A DNA stretch of 64,000 nucleotides, from positions 62,001 through 126,000 of the forward strand of contig NGBS01000881.1 of the NCBI GenBank assembly GCA_002245135.1, given 5' to 3'. Position 1 is the first letter of the stretch. Each line of letters opens with the position of its first letter. Origin of the DNA: Proteromonas lacertae (Eukaryota; Sar; Bigyra; Opalinata; Proteromonadidae). The position numbers and the translations under genes were made by a program. Below are positions 36,178 to 48,266 of this stretch, piece after piece. Under the pieces are notes generated by a model. It had not been told where the DNA came from and did not search any database. It saw only the letters and a program-made list of their open reading frames with translations.

Positions 36178-37263
36178 CAGGGTTGTATTTATCGGTTACC
36201 GACGGAGATAGGTCAAAACCTATAGGTTTTGTCTTGACAGTTAGTTGGTCAAGCCTTACAAGCTGTATATTATAAAATCTATTTTAATTCATTATATACT
36301 AATTTTCCCTTCATAAAAACTATCTTATAATATATTTTAATACTTGATTCATATATTTTCAATTCAATCAAATAATTTCTAACTTTTTATAAAGAATTAC
36401 AATTTAATACTCAACAATAATTAGGTATTTTATATAATTATGTTCTTATTTATTTCTACTAATCATTAGTTTCATTTGTAATCTATCACATGATAAATTT
36501 GATTTGGATAAGTTACTTATTTGTCCAGCCTCGGAAAATATTCTTTCTGGCTCTGAAGATGTTGCTAGACTGTTTAAACTGTTCTTGGCAAGTATGTATA
36601 CCCTAGGAAACTTGGACTTTAATGATAGCCAGATATTTCCAATGGTTTCAGAGGTGCTGTAATGAATATCATACTGCAAATATTCTTGTACTTCATTTGG
36701 CATAATTAATCTCTTTCTTTTTACTGCAAATGCATTTATCAAGGCTTTTTATCTTTAACATATTATACCAAAAGGTTTTGTAAAAGTTAAAATTAAGATG
36801 TTTAAGCATATTTGCCTCTATTAAGGCAATAACTTCACGAGCCGCTCCAATTGGTAAAACTATACTCCTAGAATATATAATGATAGATTATATTAGATAC
36901 ATTTATGATAATTTTAAGAAATGATTAATGTCAAGCTAAAAGTTTGCCATTTTTTCTTTCAAATTTTTATAATCATTCTATACTTTATATTACATATATA
37001 ACACAATAGAATAACTCATTGGTAAGGTTAGATTCAATTATGAAGAAAGAAAAAAGCGCATCGACGGACGGTTAATTCGGTATTTTATAGAATGATATAT
37101 AGAGCTTGAATTCAATATGTACAGTTAGATAATATTATTAATATTACATGTTTAGGAGGAGGTCAGCTAATAGTTACTACAGCCTGATGTCGGTCAACAT
37201 TTATTTATTGACCTACGACCGATCGGTTTTCTCCGTCGGTCATGACCGATTTATACAACCCTG
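36178..37263. mobile_element. Degenerate hAT-family transposon, 1,086 bp
   Basis: The ends are inverted: CAGGGTTGTATTTATCGGT at the left and the complement of CAGGGTTGTATAAATCGGT at the right, and similarity continues to CCGACGGAGA. The element is bracketed by an 8-base target duplication, GTTATAAG (36170-36177 and 37264-37271). CAGGG tips and 8-base duplications are diagnostic of hAT elements. On the minus strand it keeps only a fragment of the transposase. Removing it with one target copy joins the host frame perfectly (NEYDIVISNLKSTN). Confidence 0.93.
36446..36742 (-). pseudogene. hAT transposase C-terminal dimerisation domain fragment
   Basis: About 98 residues with the hAT dimerisation signature: IGNIWLSLKSKFPRVYILAKNSLN, then the SSEPERIFSEAGQI box, then LQMKLMISRNK. 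The N-terminal zinc finger and the DDE catalytic core are missing, so the element cannot move by itself. It is a deletion derivative of an autonomous hAT. Confidence 0.9.
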
Positions 37264-38611
37264 GTTATAAGTAATTTAAAAAGTACCAATATATCATTTA
37301 CTGCATATGATGCTTATGAAAATATAAAAATATGTGATGTATTCTTGGATAATTTGAGAAAAGAAGATAATATGAGAATATATAACATATGCTTCAAAAG
37401 CCCAGAAGAGATGAATGGATCAGAATATGATGAAAGAAGTGTGATTTGGTCAATTGGTTGTATATTATTTGAAATGATGTATAATGAATTACCATTTAAT
37501 GAAGATAATGATATGATTAAAACAAAAGAAAATATTATGAAATGTAAATCAGTTTAGATGTGAAATGTGATGATATTATGAAAGAGATTATTGAAAAAAT
37601 GTTAAAAGTGAAGAGTAAAGATAGAATGAGTTTGAAAGAGTTGAATAATAAAATGATAAAAATGAGTGAAATGATTAAAGATAAAAATAATAATTTAATG
37701 ACAATAAATGAAAGAAAAGAATTGTTATTCAACAATGATTATCTAATAGAGATAGCTTCATTTAATGAAAAATCAGAATATTATCTTGAAAATAATAAAA
37801 GAGAAAGAATTAGAGATGATCTGATAGAATATTGCAATAATGATGAAATTGTACAAAAATGATGAATCAATTAAAGAAAAAATGAAATATCAATTGATTC
37901 ATCAATGTAAAAATCAAGGGAATTGTCATTTAGATGAAATAGTAATTAATGTTACAAATTTTACTCCTAATCAAAAAATCATCAGAATATGTTCAAGAAG
38001 TATATTTATTTGTGTTATTGGAATACATTATATCTTCAAAATATTTTAGCTGATTAATCCAACAATACTTGAAATAAGTATAACTATGTTCACTATAATT
38101 ATTATGTAGGTTATATACATATTAAAGATGATTGTCAATTCTTGTTTGGATCTTATTTTGATCAATTATCTAGACTTCAGCAACTATTTATTTGTGACTG
38201 TAGTCTTAATCATCGCTTTTATGAATCATTTATAAAATCCATCAAGTGTACTTCATTAAATTTTATTAAATTTAAAGGTATGTTAATAATATTCATTATT
38301 GTATTATGAAATAGACATACATATAGGCTCAAATGGTTTTAAACTATTACTTCCCTATTTACAATTATTAATTAATGAAAGTAATGAATTGATTCTAAGA
38401 GATTTAAATTCAGATGATAATGGTTTGATATACTTATCAAATATGATAAATGATTGTAAATACCTCAAGAAAATCTATCTGTCTGGTAATGAAGATATTA
38501 CTTCATATAGTTTAGAAATGATAACATCAAAATTGAAATCATTAAAAATAGAATTAAAAAAATGAATGAAGAAAAGAATAGAAAATAATACATATTCTTA
38601 TTAGAAATTTA

Positions 38612-40548
38612 TTATTTTTGTTTTACTTCTTTATTTTCATCATTTACATCATTCTCATCTTTTCCTTTTTCCTTTTTATCTACATTTTCATTTGTTGTTG
38701 GATTTGATGCATTCATAGCTTTTTGATATTCTTCCAACTGTTTTTGATATTCTTTCATTTTATTTTCATAATCCTCTAACTGCTTTTCATATTCTACAGG
38801 TAAACTCATTCCCATCGATTCATAATATTTCTTCCACTGATCTAAATAATCTATTTCAATAATATAAATGAATAACAACAAAAATACTTATATCACCACA
38901 CTGTGCATAATATTGATTATAATATTGTTGTTGTTGTTGTTGCATATCCATCATATTAGTATTATATTGAGTATAATATTGTGCATATTCAGGAGGTAAT
39001 CTAAATGAATATATAATTAATTATATTAATAATTATACATAGGTGTTGCTTCTTTCATTCCTGCATTTGTTAATATCAAATCTTTTGCTTTTTCCATCAT
39101 ATCTGGATTACCATATAATGTCAATGTCCTCATTAATGGCTCTACATCATTATCAGCAGTAGGAGGCACTACTACTCTTACACCATAGATACTTTGTATT
39201 TCTTTAATATGAATACCACCTTTACCTATTACTAAACCAATCTGTTTATTCATAAATAAATAAATATATATATATATATATATTATTTTATACTTTTTCA
39301 TCAGGAATAACAACCGTACAAGAAGGACCATCATCTCCCATTAAATTAGAAACATTTATTTGACCTTGAACTAATGCAAATATATCACTAAAAGCAGCTT
39401 GAACACCAGCTGGAGGTCCAGTGACAGTAATACTTCTTACCTCAGGATTATCACGGTCAGCCATTGGTGGGATAAATATATTTGTATTTGTACGATTCAT
39501 TATAGATTTACATGTTTCACCACCTCTTCCAATAACTAAACCAACTTTATTATCAGGAATTTTAAAGTCTTTTTTAGCTGCACCCATACCACCAACTGCA
39601 GTTGCACAATTATTGGTCATCTCCATTCGCTTTTGTTCCACTAATTTCATTACTGCTTCTTTGGCATCTCTTACAGCTAATCGATCACCTGTTATAGTTA
39701 CATCACGATATATAGCGCCTGGAGGAGTTTCTTCATCCTTTTGCACTTGAACATGAGCATGAGTTGTTGCTATTATATTCTTAACAGTATCACCTGCTTT
39801 ACCTATTACCATTCCTACCATTTGATTAGGTATTTGAATTATTTCAGTTATATCTTCTACATATAAATATAAATAAATTACAATATTTATATATACTTGT
39901 ATTTCCATCAAAGGCTGATCTTTTATTTTGATGTTCAACTTCTTCATCTTCTATTGTTTGAGCATCTTCAGGAACGATTCCATTTGTAAATAAATAACCA
40001 TTTAACATTATCGTAGCTTTATCTACTGAATTTTTATCTTCTCCTTCTATGTCTATCAATACACTTAAATCTGCTTCAGTCTGTGGTGGTTTTACTATTA
40101 CTCTTACACCATTTTCAAATTCAATATTTTTACGTATAGTTCCATTGTTTGCTAATAATATTTTGGCATAATCTTTATCAAAATCGTCTGGTTTTCGAAG
40201 TTTCATCTTTCTTCTAAATCTTGCTATTAATCTATCAGGTCTAAGCTTTTTCATTGCTCCTTCTTGTTGTAGCGCAGCTGCTTTCTCTTTTGCTATTCGA
40301 ATTGCATCTTCAATAGTCTTTGGCCTTTTATTATTACCTTCTAGAAAAATTAAACAATAAAAATATCAATACGAGATGTCTCATCACTAAATCCAACCCC
40401 TCCCCTTTTATGAGACTCTGTACCTTTTATTTCGTTGTATATGTTCTAAAACAATATAAATAAATCAATTTATAAAAGATATAGATTTATATAATCGTCA
40501 TACATCTTGTTTTGGAGGTTCTTTGCTATCCCAACCACCACGAGGCAT
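38612..40548 (-). CDS. KH-domain RNA-binding protein, FUBP/KSRP-like
   Basis: Seven exons (40548-40504, 40445-40373, 40340-39897, 39856-39294, 39241-39039, 39000-38888, 38850-38612) encode 559 residues with perfect frame. It has a first, divergent KH-like region (NNGTIRKNIEFENGVRVIVKPP), then three standard KH domains with GxxG loops: MVIGKAGDTVKNI, LVIGRGGETCKSI and LVIGKGGIHIKEI. The C-terminus is Tyr/Gln-rich (YAQYYTQYNTNMMDMQQQQQQYYNQYYAQ) and then a DQWKKYYESMG motif typical of FUBP/KSRP tails, followed by a charged coiled coil. Such proteins bind AU-rich RNA or single-stranded DNA and regulate splicing, mRNA decay or transcription. Confidence 0.88.
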
Positions 40549-40615
40549 AAAAAATAAGAAATTATAAAAATGGAAATCAAGCCAAATCGTTTTTTCGAAA
40601 CACCTATATATTTAA

Positions 40616-41320
40616 ATGGATCCTACCTTAGCAGCTGCAATAAAGAGAGGAAATCCAGTTGTATTTATGGATATAGAAATAGCAAATCAACCAGCTGGAA
40701 GGATAAGAATGGAACTATTTAAGAAAGTTGCTCCAAAAGTATATACTTTCTTTGTATATTATATTTAGACAGTTGAAAATTTTCGGTATAATATGTTAAT
40801 ATGATGTTAGACAATTTTGTACAGGTGAATTTAGAAGATCAAATCTACCAATCGGTTACAAAGGTTGTGAATTTCATAGGTAAAATATTAGTAGTTTAAA
40901 TGTATTTAATAGAGTAATAAAAGGTTTTATGATTCAAGGTGGTGATTTTGTAAATGGTGATGGAACAGGATATATGAGTATATATGGAGGTTATTTCAAT
41001 GATGAAGCGTTTGAATGCAAACATGATGGACCAGGTTACTTATCTATGGTATAGAAATTATTGAGTATTATATCAAGTAGGCAAATTCTGGTCCAAATAC
41101 AAATGGTTGCCAGTTTTTCATAACTTGTGCAAAATGTGAGTGGTTAGATGGAAAGCATGTAGTTTTTGGAAGAATATTGGATCAAGAATCGTTAATAACT
41201 GTATTATAGATAAAAAAAATATTATAATTCATGTAGGTTAAAAAGATAGAGAATTGTCCAGTAGATGCAAATAGTAAACCAAAGTTACAATGCAAAGTGG
41301 TAGAATGTGGTGAATTATAA
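40616..41320 (+). CDS. PPIH: Cyclophilin H (peptidyl-prolyl isomerase of the U4/U6.U5 tri-snRNP)
   Basis: Six exons (40616-40738, 40769-40785, 40811-40879, 40913-41048, 41081-41200, 41237-41320) give 182 residues. Exon 2 is only 17 bases. The catalytic pattern is intact: [57 protein letters not shown] and [10 protein letters not shown]. The inserts and C-terminus ([24 protein letters not shown]) match cyclophilin H rather than cyclophilin A. It helps spliceosome assembly. Its last two exons lie in a 646-bp segment that is repeated at 43602. Confidence 0.93.
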
Positions 41321-41762
41321 TAATAATTTTTCCTATACTTTTTTGTTTTAGATATTTTTGTTTGAATATATATGTGTGTGATTGATGTGAATGATAACAC
41401 TTCAAAATTATTGATGATAAAATGAAAGCTTGAATAACTGTTTGAATCTAATCTTCAATTTTTGAAGTGAATGAAGCTTAATTGTATAATATATAATGAC
41501 TCTATTAAATAGATTCTACTTTTTTAGAAATGTATTTATATTAATAACATGCATAGCTACTCTGAATACACTGTTTCTGGTTTTAATCAATTACAACAAG
41601 TATGATATATGAATTATGATAGTATAGTCAATCAATGATTTATCTATTGATTTTCCAGAACATATTGTAAGATCACACCAATTTTATTCTTTAGATATTT
41701 AAACCTCTAATCGAAACTTATATTCGACTTCTAGAGTCATGGGATGATTCATTGCTGGATTG
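41117..41762. repeat. 646-bp direct repeat, copy A
   Basis: Contains the end of cyclophilin H exon 5, exon 6, the intergenic spacer and the first exons of the downstream unknown gene. By eye it is identical to 43602-44247 (offset 2,485). Sequence differs immediately outside: GGATTGCATAAATG on the right, CAGTTTTTCATAAC on the left. Confidence 0.95.
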
Positions 41763-41808
41763 CATAAATGTTATAGTTGAATATAGAAATATCTCTCTAA
41801 AATATTAA
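41549..41808 (+). pseudogene. 5' fragment of the unknown gene at 44034 (copy A)
   Basis: Exons matching 44034-44084, 44113-44151 and the start of 44180 occur at 41549-41599, 41628-41666 and from 41695. After the repeat ends at 41762 the frame reads CINVIVEYRNISLKY and stops at 41808. It is a by-product of the duplication, not a full gene. Confidence 0.8.
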
Positions 41809-41896
41809 GTGTATGAAAAGTAAACTCTTTTTGTACTAGTTCAAACAAAACTGTGATAATAATCATAGAAATTATAATAATAATATATATATAATA

Positions 41897-43344
41897 TTAA
41901 CTACTATTGATCTTTTGAAACATTTCTTCTAATGTTTTTCTCTTTTTTTCATCTTTTATAGTAGATATACATTTCTTCGCTTCATTTATATATTCATTCT
42001 ATTTTCATGATAATATATTCTATTTATACACTATCAAAATTGCTCATTATAATATATTCAGCATTTTCATTATTGATCTATAATTCACATACACATATTA
42101 TATATATATATACAGACTTTTCATTCTTCATTTTTTCATTATAATAATTTAAACGGTTTTTCACTTTCATTAGATATTCTTTATCTTTTATTGATTCTAA
42201 GAATTTTATCATTGCAGTAAGATTATTCTTATTTTCAGGAAATATATCAATCAGCTTATGCAGATTATTTACAAAATGATTTTTGTTCTTCTGCAACTCC
42301 TCTGCATCTTCCTTACAGTATTGAGGTTTTTTTTGACCAACTGAAGGAAAGAACAACTATTGTTAATTAAATTATTATTATTATTATTATATATACACGT
42401 AAAAAATCATCATTTCCATAGTATATACTAACTTTTTCTGATCCCATACTAATTATCTCATCTAATGTTTTATAATTAATTCTACCATTTCCTAAATACA
42501 GATTTAAAATAAAACTATTTGAACAGTAGTTCCAATAAAGCATTTCTTCTTCAATTTCTTCGATATTTATTCTTTTCTGGGGATCCTTTTCTAACATTCT
42601 CAGGATTAACTTCTCTATTTCAGGTATTCTTTCATCATACATTCTTTCAATTTTTGTTCTTTTTTTGTCAAATAATATCCTGGCCTTTACTAAATCTAAA
42701 TCATTTCCTTCAAATGCCATTTTTAAGCTGTATAATTCATATAATATACAACCTAAACTAAATATATCACTTTTTTCAGAATAAGGAGGTGGTTTTTTTA
42801 ACCATAACTCAGGAGCCATATAGTTGTAACTACCTACCGACTTTAATTTGGACATCTCAGCATTACTCTTTATACACAAACTCAAACCACTAAATATTAA
42901 TTCATCATGTCTTCCAACTAAAATATTACTAGAAGTTAAATTTCTATGAATTACGCCTTTACTGTGAATATGTTTCAAACCATTTACTAAATCATTAATA
43001 TAATGCTTTATTTCCTAATAATTACAAATATATTAACCTATATATACTTTAGCTGAAAATGCTTCTCTCATTTCTTTCTTTCTATTTATTATTCTACATA
43101 AATCACCATCTTTAATATATTCCATTGCAATATATGGTTTATCACATACAACATCGCTTTCTCTTACAATGACTATACTAGGGTCTTCCAGTTCTTTTAG
43201 CATACTCATTTCGTTTTCCAATTCACTAATTGACTCAGATCTATTTTTTATCACCTTCTTTATAACTTTTAAACCATTTACTTCTTCCAAATATACAACA
43301 CTATATCTACCCTCCCCGATTTTATCACATGCTTTATATTCCAT
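41897..43344 (-). CDS. TKL-like protein kinase homologue lacking catalytic residues (pseudokinase)
   Basis: Exons 43344-43048, 43014-42397, 42356-42114, 42077-42032 and 41998-41897, about 435 codons. A one-base frame problem remains near exon 4. The glycine loop (IGEGRYSVVY) and VIKKVIKNRSES are present. The catalytic loop reads IHRNLTSSNILV, with Asn for the HRD Asp, and FSGLS replaces DFG, so metal binding and phosphotransfer are not expected. Later landmarks are YMAPELW, SDIFSLGCILYELY and DPQKRI. A helical tail (KEDAEELQKNKNHFVNNLHKLIDIFPENKNNL) follows. The whole gene sits exactly between the two 646-bp repeats, on the opposite strand to its neighbours, which suggests it arrived as an insertion. 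Confidence 0.82.
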
Positions 43345-43601
43345 AACGCACACACACGAATGATTAAATGATAAAATAAAAAAGTTGAAAAATAAAAATG
43401 ACGATTCCACAAGCCAAACATCAATTTTTAGTTTTTGTGTTTATATAGTTGGAATTGTCGCAAATAATTTGTAGAAGTTTGGGACTATTTGTCATATATC
43501 CGGTTTAACTTGCTTAAAAGTAAGAAAATAGTTAAACATAAATACATATTTAAATAGAAACTAATATTACTTTAAAGTCTATATCATATTTCCATCAATT
43601 A

Positions 43602-43805
43602 TTCATAACTTGTGCAAAATGTGAGTGGTTAGATGGAAAGCATGTAGTTTTTGGAAGAATATTGGATCAAGAATCGTTAATAACTGTATTATAGATAAAA
43701 AAAATATTATAATTCATGTAGGTTAAAAAGATAGAGAATTGTCCAGTAGATGCAAATAGTAAACCAAAGTTACAATGCAAAGTGGTAGAATGTGGTGAAT
43801 TATAA
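43602..43805 (+). pseudogene. 3' fragment of cyclophilin H (copy B)
   Basis: Carries the last part of exon 5 ([17 protein letters not shown]), the intron and exon 6 of PPIH up to its stop, without promoter or exons 1-4. It is a duplication remnant. The functional PPIH ends in copy A. Confidence 0.88.
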
Positions 43806-44247
43806 TAATAATTTTTCCTATACTTTTTTGTTTTAGATATTTTTGTTTGAATATATATGTGTGTGATTGATGTGAATGATAACACTTCAAAATTATTGAT
43901 GATAAAATGAAAGCTTGAATAACTGTTTGAATCTAATCTTCAATTTTTGAAGTGAATGAAGCTTAATTGTATAATATATAATGACTCTATTAAATAGATT
44001 CTACTTTTTTAGAAATGTATTTATATTAATAACATGCATAGCTACTCTGAATACACTGTTTCTGGTTTTAATCAATTACAACAAGTATGATATATGAATT
44101 ATGATAGTATAGTCAATCAATGATTTATCTATTGATTTTCCAGAACATATTGTAAGATCACACCAATTTTATTCTTTAGATATTTAAACCTCTAATCGAA
44201 ACTTATATTCGACTTCTAGAGTCATGGGATGATTCATTGCTGGATTG
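43602..44247. repeat. 646-bp direct repeat, copy B
   Basis: Identical by eye to 41117-41762. It begins with ATTCATAACTTGTGC after unrelated sequence and ends at GGATTG, continuing as TATAAACGACATATCTGC into the intact unknown gene. Confidence 0.95.
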
Positions 44248-44976
44248 TATAAACGACATATCTGCTTTATTGAATGAAACCAAACCTTCAAGTTTTCCAA
44301 AAGGTTGTTATGAATGGAAGACGTTATTAAACTATTTACAATGTTATAAAGCAATGCAAGAGATGGATTTTGTAAAGAGTATATTCCATTTGTCAATAGT
44401 GAAAGAGTATATTTTTTATTCTTGTGATTAATATTAGAAATATATCACATTTACAACCGCAAATACTCCAGAAATCATATCAAACAGCAATAAAACGATG
44501 TACAGAGTTAATAAGTATATTATTTCAATCAAAACTTCAATCATTTGAGATTTTATCAAGTAAATATAAAACAAATGATATTCAACAATTATTTGAATCA
44601 CATTCATGTATATTTCTTATATTCAATATAATTAGTTACAATTAGTGAAAAGCATTATAAATATTTAATAAAAATGAATAGGAATGATGTTATTTTTACA
44701 ATTTCTACATTGTATCCATTATCATATTCTGAGGAATATGATAAACATTTACCTACTATAAATTCTTTGGTAATAGATATTGTTTCAGGTTTGTTAGCTT
44801 TTACTTCTTGTATATATGATCAGTTATTGAAACACACATTTTTAATCCATAAATTACCTTTTAATATGTTTTTGGTGATAGTTGTTGAAGGAAACTGGAA
44901 GCCTACTCCTGATCATTACCTTCAATTAAGTGAAATAACCAAACATTTAGATTTTCCATCAATATTATCTCCGTAA
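44034..44976 (+). CDS. Unknown helical protein of about 284 residues
   Basis: Exons 44034-44084, 44113-44151, 44180-44406 and 44438-44976; introns 28, 28 and 31 bases. The frame closes at 285 codons if one extra T near 44636 (ATTAGTTACAATTAG) is removed. The start is MHSYSEYTVSGFNQLQQSIND, followed by FKPLIETYIRLLESWDDSLLDCINDISALLNET and KSYQTAIKRCTELISILFQSKLQSFEIL. It appears all-helical, without membrane segments apart from a moderately hydrophobic IVSGLLAFTSCIYDQLL. I do not recognise a family. It may be a vesicle-tethering or cell-cycle adaptor, but nothing in the sequence settles this. The first three exons start inside repeat copy B. Confidence 0.6.
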
Positions 44977-45080
44977 TTAATATCATTGTAATTAAGTATT
45001 TATTAATTATTAACCAAGCGTTTTTCAATAAAATATATTCGTTACAAATCTTATTTTTTAAATAATTGTGATTTTGTTGT

Positions 45081-46000
45081 ATGGAAGTCCCCACAGCATT
45101 AAGACCTCTTAGGATGGCAGGAAAGTGCGCAATTGTTACAGGAGGCTCTAAAGGTATTGGAGCAGGAATAGGTATTTAAAATGATTGTTATCCGTAGTTA
45201 AAGAATTTATTAAAGAAGGATGCTATGTAGTATTTTGCTGCAGAAATGAAGGTGAAGGTAAGAAGTTTGTATATTCTATCAAATTATGATATTAGGAAGA
45301 TGCGATGAATAACATGGGTCCTGGCAAATGTTTGTTTTGTAAATGTGATGTAGAAAGTAAAACTGATTTAGAAAACTTAGTAGCTGTAGCAGCTGAAAAA
45401 GCAGGAAGAATCGACTGTATTGTTAACAATGCTGGTTGGCATCCACCAGCTACACCATTTGTTGATACAAAATTGGAAGATTTTAAAGCATTGATCAATA
45501 CAAACTTAGTTTCGTATTTCTATTTATCAAAGTATTATTAGATTTAATAATAATCATAAATATTAATATATAGATTAGCTGTACCTTATCTTAGAAAAGT
45601 CAAAGGATCAATAATCAATATCTCTTCATTAGTTGGACATATAGGCCAATCAAATGCTGTTTCTTATTGTGCAACTAAAGGTGCAATTCATGCAATGACA
45701 AGAGCTATAGCAATAGATGAAGCTCCTTATGAAGTTAGATGTAATTCAATTTCACCAGGTAATATATGGACGCCATTATTTGAAGATTGGATTAATGGTG
45801 AGGTCAATCCTGATGAGAGCATGAAAGTAATGAATGATATGCAAATGCTAAGGAGATTAGGAACAATTGAAGAATGTGGTAAGATGGCTTTATTTTTAGC
45901 TGTAGATGCTACATATAACACTGGCAACGATTTTGTTATTAGTGGAGGAGCTGAATTAGATTATGGTAATAAGTTTACTAGAGGTGATCATTCAGAGTGA
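45081..46000 (+). CDS. Short-chain dehydrogenase/reductase (17beta-HSD14-like)
   Basis: Exons 45081-45171, 45198-45257, 45300-45531 and 45574-46000; 269 residues. Classical SDR motifs: cofactor-binding TGGSKGIG, CDV, NNAGWHP, the catalytic Ser in INISSLVG, the YCATK active site and SPGNIWTPL. The PGNIWTPL plus C-terminal GGAELDYG resemble HSD17B14. The substrate is an alcohol, ketone or steroid and cannot be inferred; the cofactor is probably NAD(H). The second intron uses an acceptor ending GGAAG to stay in frame, so its boundary is less certain than the others. Confidence 0.87.
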
Positions 46001-46099
46001 TAGATAATATATCCATATGTATCTTGTGTTTCTGTTCTTCCAAATACACTCTAAACAACATAAAGAATAATATATTATATATAAATTTCTTTCAATTAC

Positions 46100-48116
46100 C
46101 TATGATCTACCTTCAACCAACTTACTTTCTAATCTTTCACTTACACTCCTAATCAATCCTTTGCCATTAGTAATTTTAGTTGTAGCAATAACAATATCAT
46201 AGTTAAAATCATCCATTCTTCTCAATTGTCTCAATGCAGCAATTTCCATCCAACTAATACCTCCAATCATATAAACCATCACCACTTTACGTTTATCACC
46301 ACTACCACCACTTGCACTACCAACACCACCTACTCCACCACTTCCACTAGCATTTGTATCACTTAATAAATTCTTCTTCGCTTTGATTTGTTGATTTATT
46401 TCAACAGTTGGTCCACTTATTAACTTCATCACATCATTCTTAGTTGACCATAGATTATTCATTGCATATTGAACCAATCTACAAGATAATGGAGCATAAC
46501 CTGATGTTACATAAGCCATATCATTCATATCATTCCCTACACTATTTTCATTAATACAATTAAACTGTTTACGTATATTCACCCAATGATTAGAACTTTC
46601 TTTCTTTGTCAATAATCCAATCTTCTCTAGATTTGATATTGTTAATAATAATTCAAAACCATATGTTTGAATTAGATCTCTTCTAATTGCATCAAATATT
46701 TTTGGTTTAAATCCTCCACTAGATACAGAAATTAAACACAATTCTCTTAATAGACCAACTAAATCATCTTGTAATGCTATTTTCATTAACATTCCTTCAC
46801 CACTATCACCATTACCTTCAGCACAGAGTCTTTCACTTTCCCATTTCTGTCGAAAATCCCTACTGTTTGTTAAACCAGTCACTTTTTCAGCTAACTATTA
46901 ATATATATAAATAATAATAATTATTATTATAAATAATACATTTATATGTATTTGTAGTAAACCAAACATATCTTTCAATCCAGGGATCTTTCTAACGAAA
47001 TCTCTAATTTCTCTTACATCAGTATCTTTATTTGGACGAGAATCAAATATTTCTATTTTATTAAATATAAATTTAAAAATAAATACTTTTAATTTCTTTA
47101 GATTTATCTTTCAAATAATCAGGTACTAAATTAATATGATAATCTCTAATCTCATTGAATAATTTATCATTTGAATTTAATGGCAATACAACTTTACCAT
47201 CTGATAATTTCTTAAATGTTTTTATATCATTTCCTTCACCTACTATATCTTCTTCTACTGTTGCAGTACTATTCTCTATTGTATATATTTCATCTATTAA
47301 TCCTTCATATGTTAATGGAACGATGAATGGACTGACAAAATCAACTTCTCTATCCAATATAATCAAAGTATCAATTTCAGGAATTATTCCATTTCCTTCA
47401 GTTAAATTCTCTTCTTTTTTTATTCGTTGAATCATATCACTCACTATACTTGCATAATTACCTTTCGCTTTGATATGTGGAATTGTTCCATACAGACTCT
47501 GAAGCTTTAGTATAGATCTTGCAATTGGATTTAAACAACTGATATCTCCTTCTAAATATATTTCTCTGAAATAATTATCAGCTTCCATTGATAATATATC
47601 TTCTTCTATTGGTATTAAATCAACATGGAATTCACCGATTGTTAAATCATCATATATTCCTTCGTCTCTTAATATCTGACAGCATAGAAAACTTTGTCTT
47701 GGTACAAAATATAAATAAATTGATTTTTCACTCTATATTATAAATAATATTAACATACATTTGCTTCTAAAAGGGTATGAACTTGGGCTGAGATTTGTTT
47801 CATCAATGCTATTGTAGCTCTAGTTATATAAACTATATTTTTTGCTGTTCCTGATAATGGTTCATCACTTAGTTGACTAAATGAGACAACTCCATTATCC
47901 TAAATACATAGAATGAAATATATCGCATATAATGCATACTTTAAATATTTTTGCACCACCTGTAATAAAATTAAGAGGTGTACTAAGGCTTGTGTCTAAT
48001 ACGACAGATTTCTCACCTGGAATTGATTGTAATATATCTTCTAATTCATTACGACCTGCATCTCTGATAGCTTGTAAATTAATCACAGAATTTGAAAGAG
48101 AAGTGATTGAACTCAT
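46100..48116 (-). CDS. VPS33: VPS33 Sec1/Munc18-family tethering subunit
   Basis: Exons 48116-47940, 47899-47759, 47732-47087, 47052-46940 and 46894-46100 encode 623 residues in perfect frame. It has the SM-family layout: LDTSLSTPLNFITGG, VYITRATIALMKQI, FVPRQSFLCCQILRDEGIYDDL, then LIILDREVDFVSPFIVPLTYEGLIDEIY and C-terminal YMIGGISWMEIAALRQL. VPS33 is the SNARE-binding SM protein of the HOPS and CORVET complexes that drive endosome-lysosome fusion. A Gly/Ser-rich insert (SGSGGVGGVGSASGGSG) lies before the final domain. Confidence 0.9.
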
Positions 48117-48266
48117 TTAAAAATCTTTTTTATTAATTGAACAACAAACATCTGTTGGAAGTAAATCAATTTTGGTAAATTACCTTGTCATTTCTGTCAG
48201 AATTAATTCCATTATTTTCGATTGAATTTATTTGTTTAAAAGTAATAAATCACATATACATACTTA

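Larger units (their letters stand above)
35742..38565 (+). pseudogene. TKL-like pseudokinase with C-terminal leucine-rich repeats, split by a hAT element
   Basis: The frame begins MFLSNSLFETIISSMLPSDIE at 35742. Kinase-fold remnants are SLCKILFKLNEYDIVISNLKSTNISF (replacing HRDLKxxN), CDVFLDN in place of DFG, and KSPEEMNGSEYDERSVIWSIGCILFEMMYNELPF (APE and subdomain IX). The catalytic HRD Asp and DFG Asp are both absent, so it is a pseudokinase by sequence. The C-terminal third has LRR-like units (LQQLFICDCSLN, LKKIYLSGNEDITSYSLEMI). A 1,086-bp hAT element interrupts it at 36178. One-base breaks occur at the A7 near 35834, the TTT at 37555, the A5 near 37855 and the A6 near 37975. The element alone would inactivate this copy. 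The homopolymer breaks may be sequence errors. Confidence 0.7.

Noticed and set aside
37549-37562. A 14-base GT-AG intron in the pseudokinase gene
   Set aside because: Too short for any known spliceosome. Adding one T to TTT gives the continuous peptide KCKSVLDVKCDD.
41182-41400. Minus-strand ORFs at 41182-41400 and 43667-43885
   Set aside because: They are identical antisense shadows lying in the duplicated end of cyclophilin H and have no protein-like features.
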